From: JAJTGZ01 sp964403525
GTDB taxonomy: Bacteria > Planctomycetota > Phycisphaerae > Phycisphaerales > UBA1924
Direction of reading: 5' to 3'
NCBI GenBank assembly: GCA_964403525.1
Contig: CAYOGE010000034.1
Coordinates: forward strand, 1-40,032
DNA: 40,032 nucleotides
Program-made: the position numbers and the translations under genes
Notes under the pieces: model-generated
Seen by the model: the letters and a program-made list of their open reading frames with translations, nothing else
Told to the model about the DNA's origin: nothing
Databases searched by the model: none
Shown: positions 9,051 to 16,512 of the stretch, one piece after another
Position numbering within the stretch: the stretch's first letter is position 1
Layout: each line of letters begins with the position of its first letter

Positions 9051-10286
9051 ATGAAAAACCCTGCACTTTCAATCGTGATTACGCTTGCTTGCTGTGGCAC
9101 CGCCCTCTGCGGGCGGGCGTCCGCGCAGTGGACTTTCGTCAACCTGCACCCACCCGCTGCGTCAACATCGATGGCTCAAGGCGTGGGTCCAGGCGTGCAG
9201 ACGGGCCTCGCGCAGGTGGGCGGAGTTCAACATGCGGCGGTATGGAATGGGACCGCAGCCTCGTGGGTCGATCTCAACCCCGCCGGCGCTGCCAACTCGA
9301 ACGCGTTCGCGACCGATGGTGTGCTACAGGTCGGCTCTGCACGCAACAGTTCCGGCGTCGATAGAGCGTGCATCTGGTCGGGTAGCGCGGCATCGTGGGT
9401 TGACATCCACCCGGCGTCGGCGGCCAATTCGATCGCCTATGGCGTGAGCGGGTCGCAGCAGGCAGGGGCGATTTCGACGGGCTTCGGGGTATCGCGAGCA
9501 AGCCTGTGGAGCGGCACCGCAGCGTCGTGGGTGAGCCTCCACCCTTCCGGGGCGGTCAGCTCCGAAGCGCTTGGCGTTGGGAATGGGCAGCAGGTGGGCA
9601 GCGCGCTCATCGCCGGCTCAGACCATGCTGGCGTGTGGAGCGGCAGCGCGGCGTCGTGGGTCGATCTGAACCCCGCCGGCGCTTCGTCGTCGAGGGGGAT
9701 GGGCGTCGGCAACGGGCAACAAGTCGGGTGGGCGATCGTCGCCAGTGGGCAGCGCCACGCCGCGCTGTGGAGCGGCACGCCGGCATCGTGGGTAGACCTG
9801 AATCCCTCGGGGTCATCGTTCTCATCAGCCTTTGCGGCCAGCGGCGGCATGCAGGCGGGCTCAGCGCGATTCGGCACGGTCGAGCACGCTGTGGTCTGGA
9901 GCGGCACCGCAGCCTCGTGGACAGACCTGCACGCCGTGCTGCCGATCGGCTACAGCTACTCCGCCGCGCTGAGCATCGGCGTTGCGGGCGGAACGGTGTA
10001 CGTAGGCGGCCGGGCGTACAACACCTTCACCGGGCGTGACGAGGCGGTGCTCTGGTCGCGCCCGCTGGTCGCCGCGTGCGGCCCGGCTGACATCGGTCAA
10101 CAAGGCGGAGTGCCCGGCGCTGACGGCCAGCTCAACAACAACGACTTTGTAGTCTTTATCAGCTACTTCTTTGCCGCCAACCCGCTCGCCGACCGCGGGA
10201 TGCAGGGGGGAGTCGCCGGCGCCGATGGCCAATTCGACAACAACGACTTCATTGTCTTCATCAATCAGTTCTTCGCGGGGTGCTAG
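9051..10286 (+). CDS. Secreted repeat protein with C-terminal dockerin-like pair
   Basis: The ATG at 9051 is preceded by GGGAGCGGCG and yields 411 residues. The signal peptide reads MKNPALSIVITLACCGTALC, with a likely cut after ASA before QW. The body consists of about six repeats of 43-45 residues, each with a W[SN]G[ST]xASWVDLxP core followed by a Ser/Ala-rich turn and a (L/Q)QVGSA strand, spanning roughly 9232-9940. The pattern resembles the HAF-type extracellular repeat or a beta-propeller blade; this is my reading of the spacing. The C-terminus has two dockerin-like modules (GADGQLNNNDFVVFISYFF, GADGQFDNNDFIVFINQFF) ending FAGC. The tail closely resembles that of the giant protein upstream, so both probably use the same anchoring or export route. 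Its final codons overlap the longest possible frame of the next gene. Confidence 0.88.
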   Translation: MKNPALSIVITLACCGTALCGRASAQWTFVNLHPPAASTSMAQGVGPGVQTGLAQVGGVQHAAVWNGTAASWVDLNPAGAANSNAFATDGVLQVGSARNSSGVDRACIWSGSAASWVDIHPASAANSIAYGVSGSQQAGAISTGFGVSRASLWSGTAASWVSLHPSGAVSSEALGVGNGQQVGSALIAGSDHAGVWSGSAASWVDLNPAGASSSRGMGVGNGQQVGWAIVASGQRHAALWSGTPASWVDLNPSGSSFSSAFAASGGMQAGSARFGTVEHAVVWSGTAASWTDLHAVLPIGYSYSAALSIGVAGGTVYVGGRAYNTFTGRDEAVLWSRPLVAACGPADIGQQGGVPGADGQLNNNDFVVFISYFFAANPLADRGMQGGVAGADGQFDNNDFIVFINQFFAGC

Positions 10287-10330
10287 ACGCACGCCCGCTC
10301 TGGGCTCGCGCGGAGTGGCTTTTATTGCGC

Positions 10331-11383
10331 ATGATGCAGGCTCGGTGCTGGGTCAGCGCGGGAGGTGGGTTCATCGAAGGGCAAGCGGCCGGGGCGATCG
10401 CTTGCATTGAGCTGATCGGCGAGATCGACGCCGTTCTGGCCGCGTTGAACATCGCGGCGGTTCACTCGGGACACGTACGACGAAGAGCGGTGCCGCTGAG
10501 GTCGGCCGATGTGAACGACGATGCCGTTATCGCACGCTGGACGATTGACCGCGCCACTGTGATGACCCACGGCGGGCGTGCCGTTGTTGAGGCGTTCCTT
10601 GCGGCGCTATGGGCGGCTGGGGTTAGACGTGTCGAAAACAGAATTGACGCCAACAGCGAGTACATTGAAGCAACCGATGACGCGGAAGCACAGATGCTCG
10701 ACGCGCTGGCGCGAGCGCAGAGCCCCGCGGCGGTAGATCTGTTGCTCGACCAGCCTCGCCGCTGGCGACAGGCAGGCAACAGGCGCCTGCCGTCCGACCC
10801 GCGGCGCGACGCCGCCCTTGGGCGGCTCATCGAGCCCGCCCTGGTGGTCGCCGTGGGCCCGCCGAATATCGGAAAGTCATCGCTGCTTAACGCCCTGGCT
10901 GGGCGCAGCGTGGCGGTTGTCGCCGATGAAACGGGAACTACCCGCGACCACGTAGGGGCGTTGATCGACCTTGCCGGGGTTGTGGTGCGGTGGATTGATA
11001 CGCCGGGTTTGGACGAGGGTGAGAGTGGCAAAGATGGGGAGGACGCGGAGATTCAGCGTTCGGCCCAACGGCTGGCGCGGGCGATGGCGGCGAGGGCGGA
11101 TGTGCTGCTGGTCTGCAGTGATGCCGGTGCGCGTGGTGCGCTCTCGGCGGTGCCAGCCGCGCGAAAGGGCTGCGTGGTGGTGCGGGTTGGCCTTCGTTCT
11201 GACCTGGGGTGTGCGACGGGGGTGGATTCCTCGGTGAGCGTGATAGAGGCGGGGGCGTCGGGCGCGGGTGGGGGTGGGCTGGAGCGATTGGTTGAAATGG
11301 TGCGAGAGGCGGTCGTGCCGCGCAGGTATCTAGAGGATGGCGGCCCTTGGCGGTTCTGGGCGGGGGGCCGTTCGGGCTCCTAA
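10331..11383 (+). CDS. MnmE-like GTPase, shortened and divergent
   Basis: The protein has 350 residues from the ATG at 10331. A TTG at 10325 with GGAG nine bases upstream, or a GTG at 10280, are possible alternative starts. The N-terminal region looks like a degenerate TrmE N-domain: GAIACIELIG (about 21-30) and MTHGG (78-82) match the folate-binding domain of tRNA-modification GTPase MnmE. The G domain is clear, with GPPNIGKSSLLNALAGR (176-192), TGTTRDH (G2, 201-207) and WIDTPGLDE (G3, 221-229). The G4 motif is not the usual NKxD; VGLRSDL occupies that place. The C-terminal FCIGK-type motif of MnmE is absent, so cysteine-dependent tRNA chemistry is unlikely. It is followed at 11395 by a YfgM-like gene, 11 bases away, implying cotranscription. 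Family relationship is fairly sure; role is not. Confidence 0.75.
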   Translation: MMQARCWVSAGGGFIEGQAAGAIACIELIGEIDAVLAALNIAAVHSGHVRRRAVPLRSADVNDDAVIARWTIDRATVMTHGGRAVVEAFLAALWAAGVRRVENRIDANSEYIEATDDAEAQMLDALARAQSPAAVDLLLDQPRRWRQAGNRRLPSDPRRDAALGRLIEPALVVAVGPPNIGKSSLLNALAGRSVAVVADETGTTRDHVGALIDLAGVVVRWIDTPGLDEGESGKDGEDAEIQRSAQRLARAMAARADVLLVCSDAGARGALSAVPAARKGCVVVRVGLRSDLGCATGVDSSVSVIEAGASGAGGGGLERLVEMVREAVVPRRYLEDGGPWRFWAGGRSGS

Positions 11384-11394
11384 ACTCACCCCCT

Positions 11395-12393
11395 ATGGCC
11401 GAACAGAACAACAAGGGTGGGCTCGACAAACGTCAGCGGCAGATCAAGGTCGGCGCGGGCATGGAAGATGCCCGTTACAACGTCGAGTTCGTCGACTTCC
11501 TGCGCAAGTGGGGCTCGACGGTGATGCTGGTCATCGCCGCGGCGGCGATGGCGTTCTGGGGGCTGCAGAAGTACCGTGAGAACAAAGAGGCCAAGGCGGG
11601 CGTCGCGTTCGGCGATGTGGACCAGGCGATGACCGCGGGCACGACCGGCGATGTGAACCCCGAGGTGCTAGTGCGCATCGCCGAGGACAACCAAGGCCAG
11701 GGCGCGGTGCCGATCATGGCACGGCTCGCGGCGGCCGAGCAGTGGCGCAGCAGCGCGATGATGGGGTACCGACCCGGCTCGCTCGACCCGCGCACCCGCA
11801 CGGTGGCGAACCAGGACGACTACCTCACGCCCGAGGGCAAGAAGGAGTTCCTCGAAAAGGCCCGCACCCAGTATCAGATCGTGGTCGACCAGACCAGCGG
11901 CAGCAAGGCGAAGGCGACGTTCACGCTGACGGGCCTGATGGGGCTCGCGGCAATCGCCGAGACGTCGGGCAAGGCGGACGAGGCGAAGGCGGCGTACAAG
12001 CGTGCTCAGGAACTCGCGGAGGCGGCTGAGTTCCCCGAGTACGCGGCGCTGGCCAAGGCGCGGCTCGAAACAGTTGATAAATACGTTGTGCCGACAGCGC
12101 TGCTGCCGGAGTCGATGGTGATGTCCTGGGACAAGCCCGCGCCGGTTGCACCGGTGCAGCCGGCGCCGCAGTCGCCTGTCGGGTCGCTGCTCTCGCCCAT
12201 CGGAGACCTCGGTGCGGGTGGCCTGCCTGGGAGTTCGCTGCCGACGACGATCACCGTTCCCGCGGGTGGAACCGGTACACCGCCCTCAGCCCCAATCACG
12301 CCCGCCGCACCGGCGACCGACCCGGCGAAACCGTCCACGCCCGAGCCTGCACCGGCAGAGCCCGAAAAGAAGGACCCGCCCAAGCAGCCCTGA
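11395..12393 (+). CDS. Membrane-anchored TPR-like protein (YfgM-like)
   Basis: The ATG at 11395 gives 332 residues. A charged cytoplasmic N-terminus (about 40 residues) precedes one membrane helix, TVMLVIAAAAMAFWGLQKY at about residues 43-61. The rest should lie outside the inner membrane. Helical repeats follow (EDNQGQGAVPIMARLAAAEQ; AIAETSGKADEAKAAYKRAQ), like the TPR region of YfgM, an accessory protein of the SecYEG translocon and periplasmic chaperone network. The last 90 residues are Pro/Ala/Thr-rich and end KKDPPKQP, a disordered tail not typical of E. coli YfgM. The N-terminal layout (FVDFLRKWGS before the helix) also fits the YfgM pattern. A tetratricopeptide protein of another family is possible. 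It lies between the GTPase and the pseudouridine synthase with short gaps. Confidence 0.7.
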   Translation: MAEQNNKGGLDKRQRQIKVGAGMEDARYNVEFVDFLRKWGSTVMLVIAAAAMAFWGLQKYRENKEAKAGVAFGDVDQAMTAGTTGDVNPEVLVRIAEDNQGQGAVPIMARLAAAEQWRSSAMMGYRPGSLDPRTRTVANQDDYLTPEGKKEFLEKARTQYQIVVDQTSGSKAKATFTLTGLMGLAAIAETSGKADEAKAAYKRAQELAEAAEFPEYAALAKARLETVDKYVVPTALLPESMVMSWDKPAPVAPVQPAPQSPVGSLLSPIGDLGAGGLPGSSLPTTITVPAGGTGTPPSAPITPAAPATDPAKPSTPEPAPAEPEKKDPPKQP

Positions 12394-12451
12394 ATCGGGC
12401 CTACGGGAGCGGGGCGGAAGGGCGGAAGGGGGAAGCGGTGAGAACCGACGA

Positions 12452-13852
12452 ATGGCGCACCGCAAGCGGAGAAACGTGAGCAGGAACGAGTCACGGGGGG
12501 GCGATCCGCTCATCGGGCCGGGGGGAAAGGTTGATCCGGGGGCGCTGTTCCGCGCGGCCGAAGCGGCGGGAACAAACGTCGACGCCGCCGCGGGCCAGAC
12601 AGCGAAGGCAGGCGTTGAACTCGATGATGTTGATGATGGTGAATTGAACGACGACGGCGATGTGGTCGCGGTGCAGCCGTCGCGGATGCAGCGTGTGTCG
12701 TTCACGCTCACACGCGACCTCGAGAAACGCCTGGACAAGTACCTTGTTGACCGAATCACCTTCTTGAGCCGCAACAAGCTGCAGGAGCTGATCGACGCCG
12801 GGCGTGTGAACGTGAACGAGCGGGTCGCCAAGTCGAGCACCAAGCTCCGTCTGGGCGACGTGGTGGAGGTGCTGATCGACGCCCCACCGAGCGAGGACTA
12901 TCCGCCGCAGGACATCCCGCTGGATGTGCTCTACGAGGACGAGCACATGATCGTGATCAACAAGAGCCCCGACATCATCGTCCACCCCGCTCGAACGCAC
13001 ACAGAGGGGACGATGATCAACGCGCTGGCGTACCACTTCCGGCACCGGTCGAAGACGGGCGGCGGTCTCTCGGGCGTCGGCGGCGAGTTCGCCCGCCCCG
13101 GCGTGGTGCACCGCCTCGACCGGCAGACCAGCGGCGTGATCGTTTTCGCCAAGAGCGATACCGCCCACTGGAAGCTCGCCGAGCAGTTCGAAAAACGCAG
13201 CACCGACAAGCGGTACGTCGCGTTCGTGCACGGCAAGGTCGAGCCGCTGGTCGATGTGATCGACGTGCCGATCGGGCCGCACCCGTCGCGTGAGAAGGGG
13301 TTCCGCGAGAAGCAAGTTGTGCGCCACGACCACCTTGGCAAGTCGGCGGTGAGCGTCTACCGCGTGCTTGGGTGTTACCGGATCGCGGGCGCCCGGCCGG
13401 ACGAGCAGCCGCTGGCGAAAAGGAAACGCGGCGGATGGGCGGCGGCGGGCGCGGCGGGCGACGCCCCAGCACACGCGGCGCCAACCATGGGGCGCGACTC
13501 GCCCTGGATCAGCGTCGTTGAGGTCGAACTCAAGACGGGGCGTACGCACCAGATCCGCGTGCACTTTCAGCACCGCCAGCACCCGCTGCTGGCGGACGAC
13601 ATGTACGAGGGGCGGGCGATCGTTGCCGCCGTCGGGGCAGGGCACGGGGCGGTGTCGATCGAGCGGGTAGCGCTGCACGCGGCGATGCTCAAGATCAGGC
13701 ACCCGATTACAGGAAAGGTGATGGAGTTTGTCGCGCCACTGCCGGCCGACTTGAAGAGCCTGCTGAAGGGCCTCCGTCGGACGGGGGAAGGAGCGGACGA
13801 GCCGGCGGCACCTCCGGGGTCGATCCTGCGGCTTGAAGCACTCCTCGAGTAA
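12452..13852 (+). CDS. RluA-family 23S rRNA pseudouridine synthase (RluD-like)
   Basis: The protein has 466 residues from the ATG at 12452; a GTG at 12476 is an alternative start. It isomerises uridines in RNA, by family most likely in 23S rRNA. An unusual low-complexity N-terminal extension of about 80 residues precedes an S4 RNA-binding domain (RVSFTLTRDLEKRLDKYLVD through KLRLGDVVEV, about 80-150). The catalytic domain has LYEDEHMIVINKSPDIIVHP, the motif HRLDRQTSG with catalytic Asp223, and GRTHQIRVHFQH. Between the strand SVYRVLGCYRIAG and the segment WISVVEVELKTGRTH sits a 40-residue Lys/Arg/Ala-rich insertion that is absent from E. coli RluD. No signal or membrane segment is seen. The S4 domain and the overall plan favour RluD over RluA, but the site specificity cannot be read from sequence. 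Confidence 0.92.
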   Translation: MAHRKRRNVSRNESRGGDPLIGPGGKVDPGALFRAAEAAGTNVDAAAGQTAKAGVELDDVDDGELNDDGDVVAVQPSRMQRVSFTLTRDLEKRLDKYLVDRITFLSRNKLQELIDAGRVNVNERVAKSSTKLRLGDVVEVLIDAPPSEDYPPQDIPLDVLYEDEHMIVINKSPDIIVHPARTHTEGTMINALAYHFRHRSKTGGGLSGVGGEFARPGVVHRLDRQTSGVIVFAKSDTAHWKLAEQFEKRSTDKRYVAFVHGKVEPLVDVIDVPIGPHPSREKGFREKQVVRHDHLGKSAVSVYRVLGCYRIAGARPDEQPLAKRKRGGWAAAGAAGDAPAHAAPTMGRDSPWISVVEVELKTGRTHQIRVHFQHRQHPLLADDMYEGRAIVAAVGAGHGAVSIERVALHAAMLKIRHPITGKVMEFVAPLPADLKSLLKGLRRTGEGADEPAAPPGSILRLEALLE

Positions 13853-13982
13853 CCCCTAGGGATCGGACAGGTATTTGGCCGGGGCAGGCAATCGGATGCC
13901 AGGAACGACCGCTGGGGAGGGAAGGGGGAGAAGGGGGGGGAGTTGTGCATCGACAGACGGACGATGGGCGAAGAATGAGGGC

Positions 13983-14912
13983 ATGGAACTTCGGCGTTCC
14001 AGCCCGGCTCGGCCCGCACGATGGGGTCTTTGGTGGCGCGGCGGCGCGGCGGTGGTTGTGCTTGCGCTGGGCACCACCGCAACCATTGTGGTCTCGGAGC
14101 GACAGAGCGCGGTGAACGGGCGGAGCGGCGGGTCGCTCGCGGGCTCGGATCTGTGGGCTGGAGCAGAGGCAGCGGAGCCGAGCGCAAGGGACCTTGTCAA
14201 CGGTGCTGCACAGCCGAAGCAAGCCGCACGCTGGCCCGGGATCGTCGCCTCGGGGAGCGCTGAAGAGGCGCGGCGGCGGGCCCAGCAGAGTGGCCAGGGG
14301 CGCGAGCCGGTTGCGGCATCGTTGCTGCGGAGTGACGACCAGCCGAAACCGGCGGACGCCGAGCATGGCGGTCATGCGTTTGTCGATGAGATCCTGGCGT
14401 ACAACGCGGCCCGAACAGCGGGGACGCTGCACGTTGCGCAGCCGATTGTGATCAGCCCGGCGAGCGCGAGCACGGGCTCGGGTGCAGACCAGGCCAGGGG
14501 CGGGTCCGGCGCGTACGACTTTTCAGCGCTCGTAGACACCCTGAGTGAAGTGACGGTTTTCAGCCCGCTGAACCTGGGCGTGATCGCCGGCCTGCAGGCG
14601 CAGGGCATCTGGGACAAGGCCATTGGGAGCTTTCGCCCGGCGGAGGTTGCGCCGGCGCCGGGGACAGGGGGCGATGCGAAGTGGAAGTGGACCGACAGCG
14701 GCCGTTCGATGCTGAGGGCCAGTGCCCTCAGCGACGCTCCGGGGACCGATCGCGATTATCTTGACGTCCGCCTGGAGCAGGTCTGGAAGGTGGGCCCTGA
14801 CGCATCGTGCAGCCTTGGGTGGCGGCACCTGCGTGGGGTCCTGAGCAACGAGCAGCCGGAATCGACGCTGCGTGAGGACGCGATCCTGCTGGAGTTCCGG
14901 ATCGGTTTTTAG
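13983..14912 (+). CDS. Membrane-anchored protein of unknown function
   Basis: I do not recognise the family. The ATG at 13983 gives 309 residues. Residues 1-40 hold an Arg-rich cytoplasmic start followed by one hydrophobic helix (WWRGGAAVVVLALGTTATIVV), a membrane anchor or uncleaved signal. After it comes a low-complexity Gly/Ala/Ser stretch, then a segment FVDEILAYNAARTAGTLHV. A more ordered C-terminal region (ALVDTLSEVTVFSPLNLGVI to the end) finishes with the beta-rich LREDAILLEFRIGF. There are no cysteine motifs or catalytic signatures. It lies in the same direction as the pseudouridine synthase upstream (130-base gap) and the cyclophilin downstream (155-base gap). The frame is open 108 bases further upstream, but the ATG with the hydrophobic segment close to the N-terminus is more plausible. 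Confidence 0.65.
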   Translation: MELRRSSPARPARWGLWWRGGAAVVVLALGTTATIVVSERQSAVNGRSGGSLAGSDLWAGAEAAEPSARDLVNGAAQPKQAARWPGIVASGSAEEARRRAQQSGQGREPVAASLLRSDDQPKPADAEHGGHAFVDEILAYNAARTAGTLHVAQPIVISPASASTGSGADQARGGSGAYDFSALVDTLSEVTVFSPLNLGVIAGLQAQGIWDKAIGSFRPAEVAPAPGTGGDAKWKWTDSGRSMLRASALSDAPGTDRDYLDVRLEQVWKVGPDASCSLGWRHLRGVLSNEQPESTLREDAILLEFRIGF

Positions 14913-15067
14913 GACCCGGCACGGCCGTACGCCGGCAGGGCGGTCTCGAATCCGCGGAGCGGGCGGAGCGAATACACCAGCGGACGTGTACCCTCGTGCC
15001 GTTGGATATACGGATTGGACGGAATCACACGGGTGCCCGCGATGGTGCGGTACTTCTGGAGCCTCGA

Positions 15068-15814
15068 ATGACACACAGCAAGCGTTTGATGACGGTGGCG
15101 GCGGTTCTGGCGGCGATGGTGACCAGCGCATCTGCGCTGGCTCAGGCGGGGTCTGGCGATGCCAAGAAGGCGCCGACCCAGCCGCCGAGTGTGGTCCCTG
15201 TGAAGGGGGAAGAGAAGAAGGCCGAGGCGCCGGCGAAGGAGCAACTGGTCTACGTGCAGATGCAGACCTCGATGGGGGACATCCTGCTTGAGCTGAACCA
15301 GACAAAGGCGCCCCTGACGGTCGAGAACTTCATGCGGTACGTCGAGAAGGGGCACTACAACGGCACGATCTTTCACCGCGTGATCAACGGCTTCATGATC
15401 CAGGGCGGCGGGTTCGACAGCTCGATGACGCAGAAACCGACGGATGCACCGATCAAGAACGAGTACGCCAACGGCCTGAAGAACCAGCGCTACACGATCG
15501 CGATGGCACGCACAAACAACCCCGACAGCGCCACCGCTCAGTTCTTTATTAACGTCGCCGACAACGGCTCGCTCGACCGCGCCAGCCCGCAGACCGGCGG
15601 CGCGGGGTACGCGGTCTTCGGCAAGGTGATCGCGGGCTTCGACGTTGTCGACAAGATCAAGGCCGTCAAGACGGGTCTGAAGGGGCAGATCCCCGACGTC
15701 CCCGTTACAGAGGTGCAGATCAAGACCGTCAAGAAGCTGAGCGAGGACGAGGCGGCCAAGATCAAGAACGGCGGCGCCAAGGCCGACGAGAAGAAGGGCG
15801 ACGACAAGAAGTAG
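15068..15814 (+). CDS. Exported cyclophilin-type peptidyl-prolyl cis-trans isomerase
   Basis: The protein has 248 residues from the ATG at 15068, with GGAG about 8 bases upstream. It should catalyse proline isomerisation in exported proteins. Residues 1-27 form a Sec signal peptide (KRLMTVAAVLAAMVTSASAL, cut near AQA-G), so it acts in the periplasm. After a Lys/Pro-rich linker the cyclophilin domain begins at MQTSMGDILLELNQTKAPLT. Family signatures are GTIFHRVINGFMIQGGGF, TIAMARTNNPDSATAQFFIN and GYAVFGKVIAGFDVVDKIK. The C-terminus is a charged Lys/Asp/Glu tail after the fold. It is followed by a strong terminator and then a close paralogue without signal peptide. The catalytic Arg and Gln of FHRV...QGGG are present, so activity is likely. 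Confidence 0.93.
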   Translation: MTHSKRLMTVAAVLAAMVTSASALAQAGSGDAKKAPTQPPSVVPVKGEEKKAEAPAKEQLVYVQMQTSMGDILLELNQTKAPLTVENFMRYVEKGHYNGTIFHRVINGFMIQGGGFDSSMTQKPTDAPIKNEYANGLKNQRYTIAMARTNNPDSATAQFFINVADNGSLDRASPQTGGAGYAVFGKVIAGFDVVDKIKAVKTGLKGQIPDVPVTEVQIKTVKKLSEDEAAKIKNGGAKADEKKGDDKK

Positions 15815-15849
15815 CTCCGGCGGAACACTGATTCGAACCCGCAGATCAG

Positions 15850-15879
15850 GGCCGCCCGAAACGGGCGGCCTTTTTGTTT
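15850..15879 (+). terminator. Strong intrinsic terminator between the two cyclophilin genes
   Basis: GGCCGCCCG (15850-15858) pairs perfectly with CGGGCGGCC (15862-15870) over an AAA loop, followed by TTTTTGTTT. It ends 21 bases before the start of the second cyclophilin gene. Confidence 0.9.
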
Positions 15880-15900
15880 GCGCGTGCGCTACGCTCGCCC

Positions 15901-16425
15901 ATGAGCAACTCCTCAACCCCCCCCACCGCTGCGAACCCCACCGTTGTGCTTGAGACCTCGATGGGCAGCATCTCCATCGAGCTTGACCAGGCCCGGGCCC
16001 CGCTGAGCACGGCGAACTTCCTCGGGTACGTCGACAGCGGGCACTACGACGGAACGATCTTTCACCGCGTCATCGGCAACTTCATGATTCAAGGCGGCGG
16101 CTACACCGCCGACATGGACCAGAAGAAGACCGGCAACCAGATCAAGAACGAGTGGACCAACAAGGTGTCGAACACGAAGTACACAGTCGCCATGGCGCGC
16201 CTGGGGAACCAGCCGGACAGCGCCACAGCGCAGTTCTTTATCAACGTGGCCGACAACGCCTTCCTCGATCAGCCGCGTGACGGGGCTGGTTACGCGGTGT
16301 TCGGCAAGGTGACGGCAGGGACGGACGTGGTTGACAAGATCAAGGGCGTGCGGACCGGGAACACGCGCGGGATGGGCGATGTGCCCGTTGAGCCGGTGGT
16401 GATCAACAAGGCACGCCGGGCTTGA
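15901..16425 (+). CDS. Cytoplasmic cyclophilin-type peptidyl-prolyl cis-trans isomerase
   Basis: The protein has 174 residues, the usual size of a bacterial cytoplasmic cyclophilin. It begins MSNSSTPPTAANPTVVLETS without a signal peptide, then the domain MGSISIELDQARAPLSTANF. The active-site segment GTIFHRVIGNFMIQGGGY and SATAQFFINVADNAF are intact, and the C-terminus is DVPVEPVVINKARRA. It is clearly a tandem paralogue of the exported cyclophilin just upstream, sharing long stretches including FHRV, the QGGG loop and AQFFINVADN. The start lies only 21 bases after a strong terminator and I see no ribosome binding site in that short leader (GCGCTACGCTCGCCC). Transcription may begin inside or upstream of the terminator, or the mRNA may be nearly leaderless. 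Soluble folding catalyst is the expected role. Confidence 0.93.
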   Translation: MSNSSTPPTAANPTVVLETSMGSISIELDQARAPLSTANFLGYVDSGHYDGTIFHRVIGNFMIQGGGYTADMDQKKTGNQIKNEWTNKVSNTKYTVAMARLGNQPDSATAQFFINVADNAFLDQPRDGAGYAVFGKVTAGTDVVDKIKGVRTGNTRGMGDVPVEPVVINKARRA

Positions 16426-16450
16426 AGCGAGCGAAGAGATGGGACAGATG

Positions 16451-16484
16451 AACGAGCCCCGGGCGATGCCCGGGGCTCGTTTTC
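16451..16484. terminator. Terminator shared by the cyclophilin and the convergent RND gene
   Basis: A 14-bp stem, AACGAGCCCCGGGC (16451-16464) with GCCCGGGGCTCGTT (16468-16481), closes a GAT loop. It is followed by TTTCC on the plus strand and by TTCATCTGT on the minus strand. It lies between two convergent genes and probably serves both, better for the plus strand. Confidence 0.85.
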
Positions 16485-16512
16485 CATCCGGACGCTCCGA
16501 CGGGCCACGCTC

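Noticed and set aside
15826..15846. GGTTCGAATC on the minus strand, resembling a tRNA T-arm
   Set aside because: No matching T-stem or acceptor stem can be formed around it.
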